DNA from: Cylicocyclus nassatus
Taxonomy: Eukaryota > Nematoda > Chromadorea > Rhabditida > Strongylidae
DNA length: 64,000 bases
Assembly (NCBI GenBank): GCA_958299035.1
Contig: CATQJL010000223.1
Location: 81,733,322-81,797,321, forward strand
Reading direction: 5' to 3'
Shown here: one piece after another, positions 35,779 through 48,089 of the stretch
How the letters are laid out: the number at the start of each line of letters is the position of its first letter
Position numbering within the stretch: the stretch's first letter is position 1
The notes under the pieces: generated by a model
Seen by the model: only the letters and a program-made list of their open reading frames with translations
What the model was told of the DNA's origin: nothing
The model's database searches: none
Position numbers and translations under genes: made by a program

Positions 35779-35842
35779 AAATGAGACGTTTTGCAGGGAA
35801 TTTTATGTTTTAATGAGACGTTTTGCAGGGTATTTTATGTGC
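35779..35842. repeat. Tandem duplication of a 31-bp unit
   Basis: AATGAGACGTTTTGCAGGG followed by (A/T)ATTTTATGT occurs twice back to back just downstream of the receptor gene. Confidence 0.85.
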
Positions 35843-37688
35843 AAAAAATTTTCTTGAAGCATGATTAGCACATGAGCACATGGTCGAGTCATGTGAACTT
35901 AGCATGCGTATTGCACATCATGCGCGTTATTTGACGGCTTGTAAGACTGGAATCTATTCATTTCCAAGAAACCTTTACTCCCTTATCTCTTTTGCTTTGA
36001 TTGGAGATGTATTAAATAGTAGGATACAAATATTTACAGTTTATAACCCTGAAAAAGGTATTATTGACGAGTTACAAGTAGGAGTGCCGTTGGTTTCCGC
36101 GTAAGGTGTGCAGACTCACATAGTATTACAAATGATTCGAGGATAGACTGCCATGTATGCATACAATTTCAAGGTGTAAATCTCTTTCACCATTTCATTT
36201 TTATTCCGTCCGCATGTTAATTAAGACCTCATTTTTGATTATTTTGCATTTTCCGTCATAGAGTTGTGTATAAAGTAAACATCAATACGTTTGAAGGAGT
36301 TGCACAATCTTTAAATTTCGTTTCACTTTTTATAGTATATCTCGCTTATTATACAGAACTTTTCGAATGAACGGAAGGTACCTTTTATAACCTCTAAATC
36401 GTCAACTTTGTTCACATATCCTTGTTCAAAATTTTGTGTCAAACTAGTCGTGAGCTGATTTCATGTAGTGGTAATTTTTGAAGCCAGTGTCTTATTCACA
36501 TGAGGTTTGCAACGACATGTCTTCTTGCTCTTTTGAAAGTATACTTTGTAAGAAGACCCGTTGATCAAGGCTCCTTATAAACAACGCGGACGGATGTTAC
36601 TCCTCTACGCAACATTCGCAGCGAGCTCAGATTGATTATGAAGGAAGGGAAAATGGAAAGCAGCCTAATAAGGATAATGACGTCCTCTAACTAACCTCAA
36701 AGATAATTTAACTTAAATTTGAACCTCTGCCTAAGTACGTTTTCATCTTAGCACTTTGTATGGCAGCATGGACAAGGTTAATTCATGACAGGGAGGGTTT
36801 TGGGTTTTGTGTCAGTTAAGACCTGCAGATGCATACGTGCCCTTACAAAGAAAAGGATTTTCTTGATTTTGCTTCCGCATCTTCCAGCAGTAATTCTGTT
36901 TCTTCAAAAAAGTACTTTTTATAGCATTTTATTTCTCGGCGTTTGGCAACTTGGTGAAACTTTCCAGGCAGGGCTCTGATTGCTAACTTACTAACTATAT
37001 TCATGCTGCTTATAGGCTTGACCCTAAGTACGGATTTTTGTGCAATTATTAGAAGTTAGTTGTACCAGTGTAACAATAAGTCAGTCAATAAGAATAATCA
37101 CCTTCGTGAAAATAGCGAAAGGTTCGTTTTTGAACGTCTTTGCAGTGCGCGCAAGAAGTGTTGTCCCTGCAACACAAGATAAAAGCAGATGATTTTTTTA
37201 TGAGGAAAGAGGAAGTTTGATAGAAAGCCAGGATAAGAATATGTCTCAACATTCTCCAGACATTCATATATTTACTTGCTGCTTTCTTCATGACTAACAA
37301 AAGATAAAAATGGGTAAAAGAATGCTACAGAAGGCTGTTCATGGTTGTACTTTTAAAGGTTTGTAGTACAAAATTATTTATGTAGGAGTAGCCCAGCATC
37401 GCACTCAAAGCATGCCAACTTTTATTTTCTCAGCTTCTAGCCTTCTAGCCTGTACGTATGAAGTCTGATGCGGGGTGTCTATACGTGGCAAGTTTGAGGT
37501 TTACAAAGTTCTTTGCATTTTTGGGTATTCAAAATTTTCACTTTTGCTTTCAAACTTCGCGAATTGAGCTTGTTCAAATGCCATCTTGTAAAGCTTGGTT
37601 TGCTCTGTCAAATGATTGCCCTATATTTTCGTATCTACGTTAAAGCGGTCGAGTAAAAAACGCGCATTGATTTTCGGACCACTAAATG
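35843..37688. other. Gene desert, nothing recognised
   Basis: AT-rich sequence without phased exons or clear repeats on either strand. Hydrophobic frames such as 36785-36979 lack exon borders and family resemblance. Confidence 0.45.
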
Positions 37689-38801
37689 TTAGTTTGTTCC
37701 GAAAGTTCCTTCGTTTCATCTTTGAAAATTTGTAACTTTGAGCTATCTAAACGGATTTACATACTTTCAATTTTATTAGGTTGTCCCATAAGTCTTTTCA
37801 TACCTAAATTTCCAGCGACATAAATCAGTTCTTTTAGATCTTCTAATAGAATGCGTGGTACCATTCGACAAACCAAAGCAAGCTCTACAAGATGACCTTC
37901 AAAAGTTCGCACAAACCTCAATCCGTTCAAGTTCCCAGCCAAGACAAAAAAAATTCCGAATTTCCGAAAAAATGAAAATCGTCATATCTCAGTTCAAAAC
38001 AACTCTGCGGATTTCCAACTTTTTCATGCGTATATTCTGCTCATCGGATATTTATGTATGCACTTGCTGCATTTTCTGATGGCTAGAACCCAAGAAAAAA
38101 ATAATGCGCTCAAATTTCAAACTTTGCCTGTATCAGTTCTGTGTTCCCCGAAAATAGGCGATTATATAGCTTATCCACTCAGAGTTACTGTCAAAAATTT
38201 ACAGCTTACTAGGTGCCCTAGTTCTTGAGAAATATCAAATTGAAGGTCCGAATATGAAAAGACTTATGGGACAACCTAATATTTAAAAGCGTAAGTCTTT
38301 CGCTTTCGGTCGCCAAAAGTCTGAAACGTTGCGGAGAAATCTGAAATCGTAAGCGCACAGGTTTCCTATTCTTTGCAACAGTGAAAAGTTTGTTGCTGTT
38401 CGGACGTAAATTTACGGATTTCGACTATATTACAGGAAATGCCAAGATCAATTAATTTTTCACTTTTCTCGAAAATCACAAATTTCAACAGACACATCCA
38501 AACAGCACAATCTTTTCACAGTTGTAAAGAATAGGTCAAAAAACCTGTGTATTTACGTTTTCAGAATTTTCCGCAGCGGTACAGGTTTTTGGCGACCTAA
38601 CTTAAAATGATGAAAGTTCATATGGTCTTCTTTTTTCATTTTTATCTCTGCAGTCAGTGTGAATTAGAAGCTAGGAAGGAAAGTATTCGAAAGCGAAAGA
38701 CTTACTCTTACATCATAATTCTAAGGATGCAAATCCGTTGCAAATCGAAATAGCGCAAAGTTACAAATTCAAAAATAAAACGACCTTTCAGGACAACCTA
38801 A
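37689..38801. mobile_element. Mariner-type MITE carrying nested insertions
   Basis: Left end TTAGTTTGTTCCGAAAGTTC with TTGAAAATTTGTAACTTTGAG is the inverse of the right part, CAAAGTTACAAATTCAAAAA...TTTCAGGACAACCTAA. A second MITE (37776-38279) has inserted within it, and a further inverted pair (GCGTAAGTCTTTCGCTTTCG near 38289, CGAAAGCGAAAGACTTACTC near 38691) fills the remainder. The outer termini are diverged, so it is the oldest layer. Confidence 0.75.
37776..38279. mobile_element. Intact mariner-type MITE, TTAGGTTGTCCCATAAGTCT ends
   Basis: The terminal repeat TTAGGTTGTCCCATAAGTCT(TTTCAT) is perfect at both ends. A TA dinucleotide flanks each side (37774-37775 and 38280-38281). The 504-bp interior encodes nothing. 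It interrupts the older element at 37689-38801. Confidence 0.9.
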
Positions 38802-38887
38802 TACAACCCACTCACAACATTAACTTGTCTTCACCTCTTTAGCTTTCTATTTGAATGGAAAGTGTAGAAAAATGTTGTTTTTAGCAA

Positions 38888-39410
38888 GTAGTTTTATTTA
38901 TTTATTTATGTGATACACTCAGAGGTGGGCTGGTCAATAAGACTGAATGTAGGGGTAAAAACAGAATCACGATGCAGATAAATCAGTAGCAACGTCGTTC
39001 TTCAGTATGGTAGGTGAAAGCAACCAAAATTCCGATCACCTTACGGATGTTTGGTAAAGTGAAATCAGACCAGGGCTTGAATGATAAACTTGATCAACGC
39101 AATCCGCTAGGCACCCCTGGCAACGGTCAATGAGGATCCCAAAAGGTCACCTTAACTCAGCGTGCCTAGCGGATTCTGATCTCATTCCCGGACATTGAGC
39201 AGGATACGAAAATCAGGAAGAGCACAACAAAAACATTCAAAAATAACAAAGCTCAAACGAGAAAAAATGTCAGTACACTATAATTTCGAGAACATAATAT
39301 TCGGTGAAATTTTAAGAACTGGAAAAAAACTGTAGGAGACGAGGTAATGATTTGGAGACGCAGGACACATGCTGACTAAGACGCAGTGAATGGTTAATTA
39401 AGATTCTAAG
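38888..39410 (-). mobile_element. Probable retrotransposon 3' fragment with (AAAT)n tail
   Basis: TTTATTTATTTATTTATG starts the block on the plus strand, which on the minus strand is an (AAAT)n tail such as non-LTR elements and SINEs carry. The body resembles the block at 39482 (AACGTCGTTCTTC against CACGTCGTTCTCC). It contains a hairpin, AATCCGCTAGGCAC...GTGCCTAGCGGATT at 39101-39175. No coding part remains. Confidence 0.55.
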
Positions 39411-39481
39411 CATCTTGTTCAAAGTCTCCAGGACAGCAATTTGGACAAGCATTAGAGGGAATGTTAACGTGGCAAGCCCAA

Positions 39482-39850
39482 TATTTATTTATTTATTTGT
39501 TTGTTTTAAATACACACAAGGTGCTCCAAAACAAGGCAAAAAAACCGGCAACCAACTAATAAAAAGTATTCATAAATGATTAAGTAGACAGGTGGAAAAA
39601 CCCATCGTTAGACCAACACGTCGTTCTCCTTCTTCTGTAGGTGAGGATACCTTCGCCGAGTTCCTGGTCCCTTACCCGAACGCAGTGAAAGGTCAAAGAT
39701 ACCAGGGCTGGCTGACCACTTAACCTTGACAGACGAATCTGCCAGGACCCTGGGCGAGCGGGAAGGGGGTCTTCAAGGAAGAGGGCTCGCCAACTTTTGA
39801 CCTCCTCAAACGGCTTCCCAAGCGAAGAGCTGTAAATCTGTCCGAACGGT
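39482..39850 (-). mobile_element. Second (AAAT)n-tailed fragment of the same family
   Basis: ATTTATTTATTTATTTGTTTG begins this copy. It shares the ACGTCGTTCT...TGTAGGTGA block and a GC-rich end (GGCTCGCC) with its neighbour. Two adjacent copies in the same orientation suggest tandem duplication or repeated insertion. Confidence 0.5.
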
Positions 39851-40271
39851 TACAAGTAAGGCTAATACAAAAGAGCGAGTTTGATTTATTTTGGCAATTT
39901 TCTCGAAATTCATAACTTTTCATGGAGATGCTGAACCAGCGCAAACTTCGCACAGTTAGAAGGAGCAGGTAATAGAACCTATACTGACGGCTCCAATTTT
40001 TACTGCAATTTTCGGATTTTTTATGATCCTACACAGAAAAAAAATTTGAGTGATTTTCTTCTATCGCTTCTAACTACGCAATGTATACCCACTAAGAAGA
40101 CGAAGACGCTAAGAAACACCTATGAGGAGAACGACTTGCTCTTTCAAACAAAAATTAAAGCAAATTGGTTGCGAAATTTAAAAGTTAGGAATTTTTGGAG
40201 ATGGTGCGACAAAACTTTCGGGTCAACCGGGTCAATGTTGAAAACTTACATAAGAATACTGTACAAATGAA

Positions 40272-40520
40272 TAAAATAAAATGAACCTGTCTTTTTACGA
40301 GCTTTTTTGTAAACCGTGTAACTACATTCTTGAAACTTGAAGTCAAGAATTTGCAGCGACCACGGCCATTGGTGAAATGGTTTGCTAAATACTAGGAATA
40401 AATAAAAGAAATTGAACCTGCCTCTTTACGAGCTTTTTTGTAAAACGTTCAGACCACAATCTTTTGTCTAGCAAAACTTAAAGTCTACATTGCAGTGACT
40501 ACGAAGTAATGGTAAAAAGG
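40272..40520. repeat. Tandem duplication of an about 130-bp unit
   Basis: GAACCTGTCTTTTTACGAGC plus TTTTTTGTAAA recurs about 130 bp later as GAACCTGCCTCTTTACGAGC plus TTTTTTGTAAA. The following CTTGAAGTC/CTTAAAGTC and TTGCAG(C/T)GAC blocks are in register too. Confidence 0.75.
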
Positions 40521-43120
40521 CTTGTTATACTCAATTCAACATGATAGCCACTAATGGACAGTTGCAAGACAAAAATCGAGCCAACGCTGTGGCTTATCAT
40601 TTATCGAAGAAAAAGGTATCAAGCGAATTGAAGCCTATGCAGTTCTTTAAATCCTAACCGCATAAGTGAACAAAAAATGATGACTTCGCTTACACATAAA
40701 GTTTTCCATAATATTAATTGGAAAGACACTACTTTGCACACACTATACTATTGTGACCAAATTTCTTGTTCTGTGATAATGTGACTAATGATGGAGATCT
40801 TTTTCGAAATCTTTACGATTTTGAAAATCTTTACGACTTTATCTTTACGACTTTCCCTAATTCTTTGGGGCAGGTTATAAAAGGAAAGGTAGTACCAGTT
40901 CAGGGAAAGCTCTCTACCTCAAAAGCCAACCTTCCTTTTTCTCTGCTACCATTCGGCGACGAGTTCACTTGCGCATACCTAATGCGGTCAATTTGACTCA
41001 TATGCTAACTTTTGTTAGCAGTATGTCAAAGTCAAAGTCAGTGAGTCAAATCACCAGCACAGTAGCTACTCCTTCTTTTCTATGTATTACAATAAGTTTT
41101 TCTTGAGGTTGAGACATCTTGCATTATCATTATAAATTTATATTCAGCGTGTGTCCCAATGATTCCTATTTAATGCCGTCTTCTGCGTTCAAAAACATGA
41201 AAGTATTTTATGCACGAATGCAATGAACTGTTGTAAGGACCACTTAGTATATAAATTTGTGGGTTAGAAGACTTGATAACTCTTTTTGGATGAATTCTAA
41301 AGGTTTTTGAGTTTGCGCTGGTAATGATTTATGAGTGATGAGCAAAATCTTGTTTGCGGTGTGAAACTGACCGGTCGCTCAATAATCTCTTCTTCTGCAA
41401 CAAATACGTGACATCTTTTTGATACAACAGCCTTAATTCACAGTTCATAAATAGATACCCTTAGACAAACATTCAAAATTCGTTTGTGTATCTTAGATAA
41501 CAAATTAACTTCCTTTCTCATTGCAACATTGTAAAAAATCTCTTAGTGATAAGACTTTTCGAATTTTATTTTGTTTACCTCAAACTTTACAAAAAAAAAA
41601 GCTTCGAGGCACAACATTTGTTGCATCAATCAACGTGCAAAGTATTTGAGTATCATACTCCTCAATCTTCATCTTTGCAGTAACTTTTCATAGCGTAACT
41701 CCGGACTATGAAAGTGTAGGCATTCTATAGAAATGTGTTATGCTTATTTGCAATTAAGGTGAGATTGCTGGAGTAAATGCCGACACTAGTATTTATGACT
41801 GTGCCACTGCAGCATACTTTCTTCTACTTTTCTTGCTTGTGTGACCTGAAATCAAGCACATTTTTCTAACAGTTTACTGAACCACATAATGGTCAATCTT
41901 GTAAGACCCAATATGAAAGCAATGAAGGGCCAGGTAATGGTTGCAGTGCAGTTTAATTTGCCGGATGTTACAGTAATTTTCAAAGATTAAATAAGAATCA
42001 AAGGAACGAAAGAATCAAAGGAAAGGTCTGGAATTTTGAAAACGTAATCAAAGCACTTTTGCTCATAAAACTATTGACCTCGCGAATGCGCTTCCTTTAT
42101 CATAAGACATGTCTACTTGGATTAAAATATCATGCGTCTTCGTTTTGTATTGTAATTTTTGTATCCCAAACTGCAAATCACGACTGCCCCCTCAATACAA
42201 CAAACAAGGGGCAATCCTATTATTTAAATGCAGCGTCGTGGGACCCAAGATTCTACACTGCAGCATCTGCGAAGTAGTGTTCCATTCGCTAATACACTCT
42301 GATCTGATACAGCAACAAGTCGTGCGTGTGCGCTTGTTGCCGACTCCGCGCGGGTCCTCCCCTTTCAGCGATATAACTCCTTTTTCTGGCAGTGCCCAAC
42401 GTTGTAGGGGCACGCAACTGAGCTTTATGCTAAGGGGGTATGTGCACCAATTCTGAAGCCTTTTTCTGCCTTGGAGGTGTGCTCCAAATGCGCTTGTGAT
42501 GGCTCACAGAAAGGTTCTCCGCTTTGTGTGTAAACATTTACCCACATTCCCGCTCAAGGAAAGAAATACCATTCGGCACTTTCTGGAATAAGCATTGCTT
42601 TTTAAAGAAAGAACTGATTCTAAATCTACCGGTCACGTCTGCTGAGCTTAGCACGATTCTAGCTATCAGTACAAGTCATAGGCGCTCGAAAGTGTGAAAT
42701 TGTCGTTGGACCACTCAAATTGGATTGAATATTCAAAGCTGCGGTTTAGACTTTCGAGCAGACTACCATTATTATTACTGCATAGAAGTTTCCTAAGAGC
42801 TTCTTGTTTACACATAAAACACTGATGCATGAAAGTGCTTGAGAGTCAGGGCGTGCATAGCGTGCACACTGTCGCAACGTGCTACATAAGTGTTTTGAAC
42901 AGCTAATCTTGAATATAAAGCAGTGATTGTTTGCCATAAAAAGACCTTTGAACGCTCATAACTCCCTAATTGTTTAGCAAATTTGGAAAATAGATTTGGA
43001 ATTACCCTAATTTCACGCGCAAGGCGCGGGGGATTTTTTTTTCCAAAATTGACTAGCCCAAATACGCCAAAGAACTTTGCAACCAAAGGACCCTATACCG
43101 TGCTGTATATTGTTTAAAAG
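40521..43120. other. Gene desert, nothing recognised
   Basis: No phased exon set on either strand. A frame at 42109-42456 has several Cys pairs but begins at a non-ATG codon and shows no domain. The CTTTACGA(C/T)TTT motif repeats three times near 40810-40850. Confidence 0.4.
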
Positions 43121-43121
43121 A

Positions 43122-43802
43122 ATCGTACGGCATGGGGATCGCCGTCCGAAATACTTTGAGCGGCTGAGGGGCTTGAAAAATCGAAAAAGGTGCGCCTTGT
43201 ATGCGTGAACTTAGGGTAGCTCATCAAGATGCAAGTAATGATAAGCATTTCAACAGATAGTCAGTGCAATTTGGAATCCTTTCTAAGTTCATGTGACCAA
43301 TAAAACCGAAGAGATTAGCATAGAGGGGTTATTTGTGACTAATGACACTTAGAGCTTTCCATAAACTCACAGTAAACGACTTCTAAAAATATGATGAGAA
43401 TCATGGTTACTATCTGTGCAGACCGTGAGATGGTAGCTCAGTCCTCGATTTGAAGACTGCCGAGGCTCTGACGAAGGTGACGACAGCGAAACTTTAGCCG
43501 ATACTGTTATCAATCTGCTTATTGGCTTAATAAGATAGAAACAAACTCAGACCAAAGTATGGTGAAAATTTTGATCAAGCCCAGCTTCTTTAATCCCGTT
43601 TGCTGAGGTAGGTTTATTATTCAAATCGCTAACATTCAAAGCATTTTAAAAATAAGCTTCTTCTCTGCTACGAGTGCGATGCAGTGTTGCTGTGGCTGAC
43701 ACTATTGAACTCATAAATTCACAAGCATAGGGCGCACCTTTTTCGATTTTTTGAGCAAGCCTTTCAGCCTACTTTGGAGAGCGAGACTTATGCCGCATGA
43801 TA
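43122..43802. mobile_element. About 680-bp foldback element
   Basis: TACGGCATGGGGATCG...GGCTTGAAAAATCGAAAAAGG TGCGCC near 43127-43195 pairs with GGCGCACCTTTTTCGATTTT...TTATGCCGCATGATA near 43731-43801. Arms are about 75 bp and diverged. It ends only 14 bp before a Helitron-like insertion. Confidence 0.7.
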
Positions 43803-43815
43803 CTCTCAGGCATTA

Positions 43816-44437
43816 TCTTATATATAAAGCTGAATGTCTGTTTGTCTGTCTGTATGTCTGTATGTATGTGTGTACGTATGTTCCGAATAGAAAATTCCAT
43901 TTCTGAACCGATCCGGACCAAACTTGGCACACATACACTTCGGGCCCCGGCGGGTGTCATAGGCTACTTTTCGTCATCGATCGATATCGCTTTTACGATT
44001 TTTATCGATTTTTTTGCAGAGTTCACTTACGGGGCGGGAGTTGGCGCAGAGGGTAATTGAGCATGGGGATTCCGAATACTATGTTATAGTCAGCATTATC
44101 GATTACTTTTATCGATTTCATCGATTTTTTTGTAAAGTTTGACCTGCGGAGCTGGGAGTTTGCACAGGGGGGTAATCGAGCATGGGGATTCCGAATACAA
44201 TATTAGTTTTCAGCATTATCGATTACTTTTATCGATTTTATCGATTTTTTTGCAGAGTTCTCCTACGGGGCGGGGAGTTGGCACAGGGGGGTAATCAAGC
44301 ATGCTGTTCACTAAAACAGCGGGAATAGTTCTTGGCATGTAGGCGTGGGTACAGGGAAAGCTTCGTACAGGAATAGGGATAGTGTTCTTTGACATAGTGT
44401 TTTGACAGGGCCGGGCGGAGCCGGGTAAGCAAGCTAG
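43816..44437 (+). mobile_element. Full-length non-autonomous Helitron-like element
   Basis: Starts TCTTATATATAAAGCTGAAT after an A, ends GGGCCGGGCGGAGCCGGGTAAGCAAGCTAG before a T: 5' TC, 3' CTAG, and insertion between A and T are the Helitron signatures, and the GC-rich GCCGGGCGGAGCCGGGT sequence near the 3' end could form the subterminal hairpin. The interior has a TCTG microsatellite, the conserved AACTTGGCACACATACAC block, and three about 118-bp minisatellite units (ending near 44080, 44200 and 44305) with ATCGATT runs. It is 622 bp and encodes no Rep/helicase. This copy defines the family seen at 12674 and 16331. Confidence 0.8.
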
Positions 44438-46361
44438 TGCAGTATATAGTTTTTTAGCCGGAAAGTCCTTCGCTTGTCTGTGCTGTTCGATTTAAGAAAA
44501 AAATCATCGCGTCCTATACTGGTAAAATTAGGGTACCTAATGCATTTGAGGTAAGATTTTCTCGAATATAATATATATGCTTTAAGGGCCGTATGGGATA
44601 AACATTTTTTTGGTTATGAACTGTGCACTGGGCGTACATGGCAGAACAGATAGTAAGAGCAATCTACGTTGAGATATTATGTTGTTCTAAAAGTAACTTC
44701 GACTTGTTCAAACAAACGCCACAGACCTTATATCGAGACTCACGGAATTTCAGATTTGATACATTTTTTCAAAATCGTTATGATTGCATTGCAAATAGCC
44801 AATGAGATCTCAGAAATAACTAAAAACTGTTACACAGTCTTAACCATAGTCATATTTCACTGTTTTTCATTCATTCGCTTGAAGAATAAGTAATATATAT
44901 ATATATATATATAAATACAGCAAACCATGCAGAATAGGAAAGTATTTGTTTCATTCTCATATCTCGCCATAATTTTTTGAGAGTTTCTATAGAACCACAC
45001 CACTAAAGTCTAATTCATACATTAACGCATCAAGCATCAGTAAATCCTCAGACCTTAACACTTTCAAAAATTAATATGATTCGACCCAATTTTACAAAGC
45101 AAATGAGTGTTCATGGATTCGAATTATCCAGTCTCGACTTCTCAAATACAGACTTTGACTGCTCAAAAACATGAATTATGGCAATCAACTTTATGAATCG
45201 GAAAGAAAAGAAAAAACATCCGTAAGAAAGAAGGAAGTGCTGCATCGAATGACGTACGACTTGCTCGTTGATCGATGTTTTACGAGGTCTGAGTTGATAG
45301 ATTTGAAATTTGGGATCAAATAAATTATAACAAAATTTAAGGTAAATTAGGGAGAGAAAAATTGTTTTGTATCCTGTAGGATTCCCTCTACCTATCCATT
45401 ATTGATACTTTTTCGCGGATCGATGAAATGAAAAGATATTGTGTATAAGGTATGTTGCCGAGAAGCTCCAGACGCGCGGACAGCAGCTACAAATCTGTAT
45501 CGTGATATGCGGAGCTGCATGGTCTACTGCAAACTTTTGCATGGAAGCACCCCTTTCGGCGACTTACAGTGATCTATGAAGGAAATTTGCGAGACCCGAC
45601 CATGACGAAAAAAATAAGTCGTAGTGTATGATGATTCTCTGAGAGCTCGTTAGTTCAAATGCAATGCAATCACAACCATTAAGACAAAGAAAATTTGATT
45701 CGAATGGGTTCAAATCTTTTGAAAATTTCTGATATGCTGGATGTGGCGCTTCTTCGAAAAAAGCAAAATTACCTTCAGAACAATCGCTTTACATATAAAA
45801 AATTGAGACAAGCGCTTAGTAGTAACAATGCTGCCTAAATAGCAATGATCATGTTGAAAAAGTAGGGGACACAAGTCTCATCAAAGTACGCTCGATGAAC
45901 CGGTTTGTCGCGAAATGATAAGCGTAAAAATAAAAAGGTTTTGGAATGGAAGGCAATGATAAGACGTACTGAGCACGTTTTATTTGAAAATTTGTTCTTC
46001 CTCTTGACCTATACAGGGTTTAATCTTGCATCTAGGTATAAATTCTCTAGTATTCCATTCTGATACATTTGAGGACGCACTTAGTTTTCTTCTGAATTTT
46101 CTCAAAACTTTAGCATTTTTTCACTTTTTTTGAATTTCGGCTGGTGTTAGCATTTTCTCTCTTATTCCAAATGCCAACATTATGCCAACACATGCCCGCA
46201 ACACAAACAGCCAACTGTAAAAGTGCTTCGTAAAACACCATCCCTTTGCTTTCATAAATCAGAGTTCTCCGATATAGCTAACAACGCTCAAGAAGCGTGC
46301 TTGAGTTCTTGAAAGAAGAGTTTTCGAAAAAAAATAAGTGTTTTCTCATGAAAAAATGCAA
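44438..46361. other. Gene desert with decayed MITE remnants
   Basis: A (TA)n microsatellite lies at 44891-44913. Near 45235-45330 GCATCGAATGACG...GATGTTTTACGAGG resembles blocks near 20855 and 21875, so it is probably a decayed copy of the mariner-type MITE family. No gene found. Confidence 0.45.
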
Positions 46362-46911
46362 TTAACACGTTTCGGACCGGTGCTGCACATGGTGTAGCAC
46401 GCTCCTCTACAGGATCTTTTTGACGTTTACAGGAAGTTTTCTTTCAGTCCAAAGTTATCAAGTCAAAGGCCTAAGCTTCTATTGCTCAAATGACTCTGTA
46501 GAGTTGTGCCGCTTATGTTTGTTTAGGAGATATGAGCACAAATCGAACAACAGTTGCAACGAAGTGCGGCGACGCGAACGACGCGTGCGACGTCGCAACT
46601 TCTCTTAGCTTTGAATACAAAGAGAAAAATCGTAATTCCAATAATGATGCGTATCGTGTACAACATAGATACTTTCGGATACAATTAGAAACTGAGTTCT
46701 TGTTCCTATCTTTCAAGAAAGTACTAAAGTCCCTCTCAGACGACAAAATTCAAACACATCGAATTCACTCAGAACTCTGGGTATGGACCTTATCTGATAT
46801 GCTGATTACAGATGTAGCACGCAATTTACGAATTAAAGTCCCTTTGTTGGCTAACGGCTAAAAGTACTCTCTTTTTCGCCGCGCGCGATTTCGCGGTTCG
46901 AAACGTGTTAA
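46362..46911. mobile_element. piggyBac-like MITE with TTAA ends
   Basis: The termini TTAACACGTTTCGGACCG and CGGTTCGAAACGTGTTAA are inverted repeats that begin and end with TTAA, the piggyBac target. A second block (TGTAGCACGC) is present near both ends, but in direct orientation. The 550-bp interior contains a 109-codon frame with no transposase features. Assignment to piggyBac rests on TTAA alone. Confidence 0.65.
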
Positions 46912-48089
46912 CAGGCAGTCCATTTAACAAGAAAGATGTAGCTAGCTGTTCAATAAGGACAGCTGGACCGCTAGTCTTGTGTTATAGAGGCGACATACAG
47001 TTGTTCCAAACACTTTGCATTTTATTTCACACATTCGAGATGAATCTCGGCATAATTAAATAAGTGTAATATTTCTTGCTGAGCTGTCTCAAGATGTAAG
47101 ACCAACATTAATTTGTAACTTTCGGGTCCAGCCATCTTTGGAGCCTTAATGCGTGGAAGTCGAGCGACGTGACCGCTCAGACTCAAAACCTGCCGAATAC
47201 GCACTTTGATCTACGGGAATCGGGGCTGAGCTTAGCACGAAAGTGAATGAGATGTTATCAATATCAAAATAGCAAGCAGCTGCAGTTGAATGGTCGCTTC
47301 TCTCGAACGCAAAGTAAGAGTCATTATAGCGTCAGGCGGTTGGGTTGTATCTGGAAGGATATATTATGTTGGCGATCAATTTCTGTTACACTTTTGCTTT
47401 TATTTATTCTAAAATAAACTTCAAAAATTCTTATGTTCACAGATTGTTGACGGGGTTAAAGTCTATCCACCGGTATTATCAGATCCATAGTCCGTATGCA
47501 GAACATCCGCTTTATAAGTGGGAGTACGTTTTATGAATATGTTTGTCAACGGGCTGACATTCTTCCAGGTGATCAGGGGAAGACCGAACGATGATCGGGC
47601 AGCGCATGGTCCATAGTTTTTAGCGAATATAGGGAGATGGTATATGGTCATGTCCGCACACGTTCACACGAGTTATATGGTGAAACGTCAGCGCACATCG
47701 GTTTTTGGATATAGAGGACATTTTTAGAGATTTACAAAAATTTCCCCTCTCTGTATCAAATCCTACATGATGCCTACAGAAAGAAAAAATTTGCCTACCA
47801 GTTTTTTTAAAACTTATCTATCTCTCGTTTTGACATGTTAGCGGCACCAAAGTGCTACCATCAAAGATGAGGGCAAGAACTTACTTAGACGTAGAAAAAA
47901 ATTCAAAGAAAAAGTGCCAGTAAGTGCGGCACCTCTTTCACCTCCTTTAGTAGACTACTGCTTTTTATAAGGGATGAATACTTGGTCGAAAAGGCGTTTT
48001 CATATAAAATATATACTATCTTATAGAGCATGGGATGCTAAACTTAACCTTGCTTTCGGTACCTGCAAGCGCTTCTGACGAGGGAAGGA

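Noticed and set aside
43430..43455. A-box-like GGTAGCTCAGTCC
   Set aside because: No B box (GGTTCGANTCC) downstream and no acceptor stem.
46532..46861. 109-codon frame
   Set aside because: Lies wholly inside the TTAA-bounded MITE and does not resemble a transposase.
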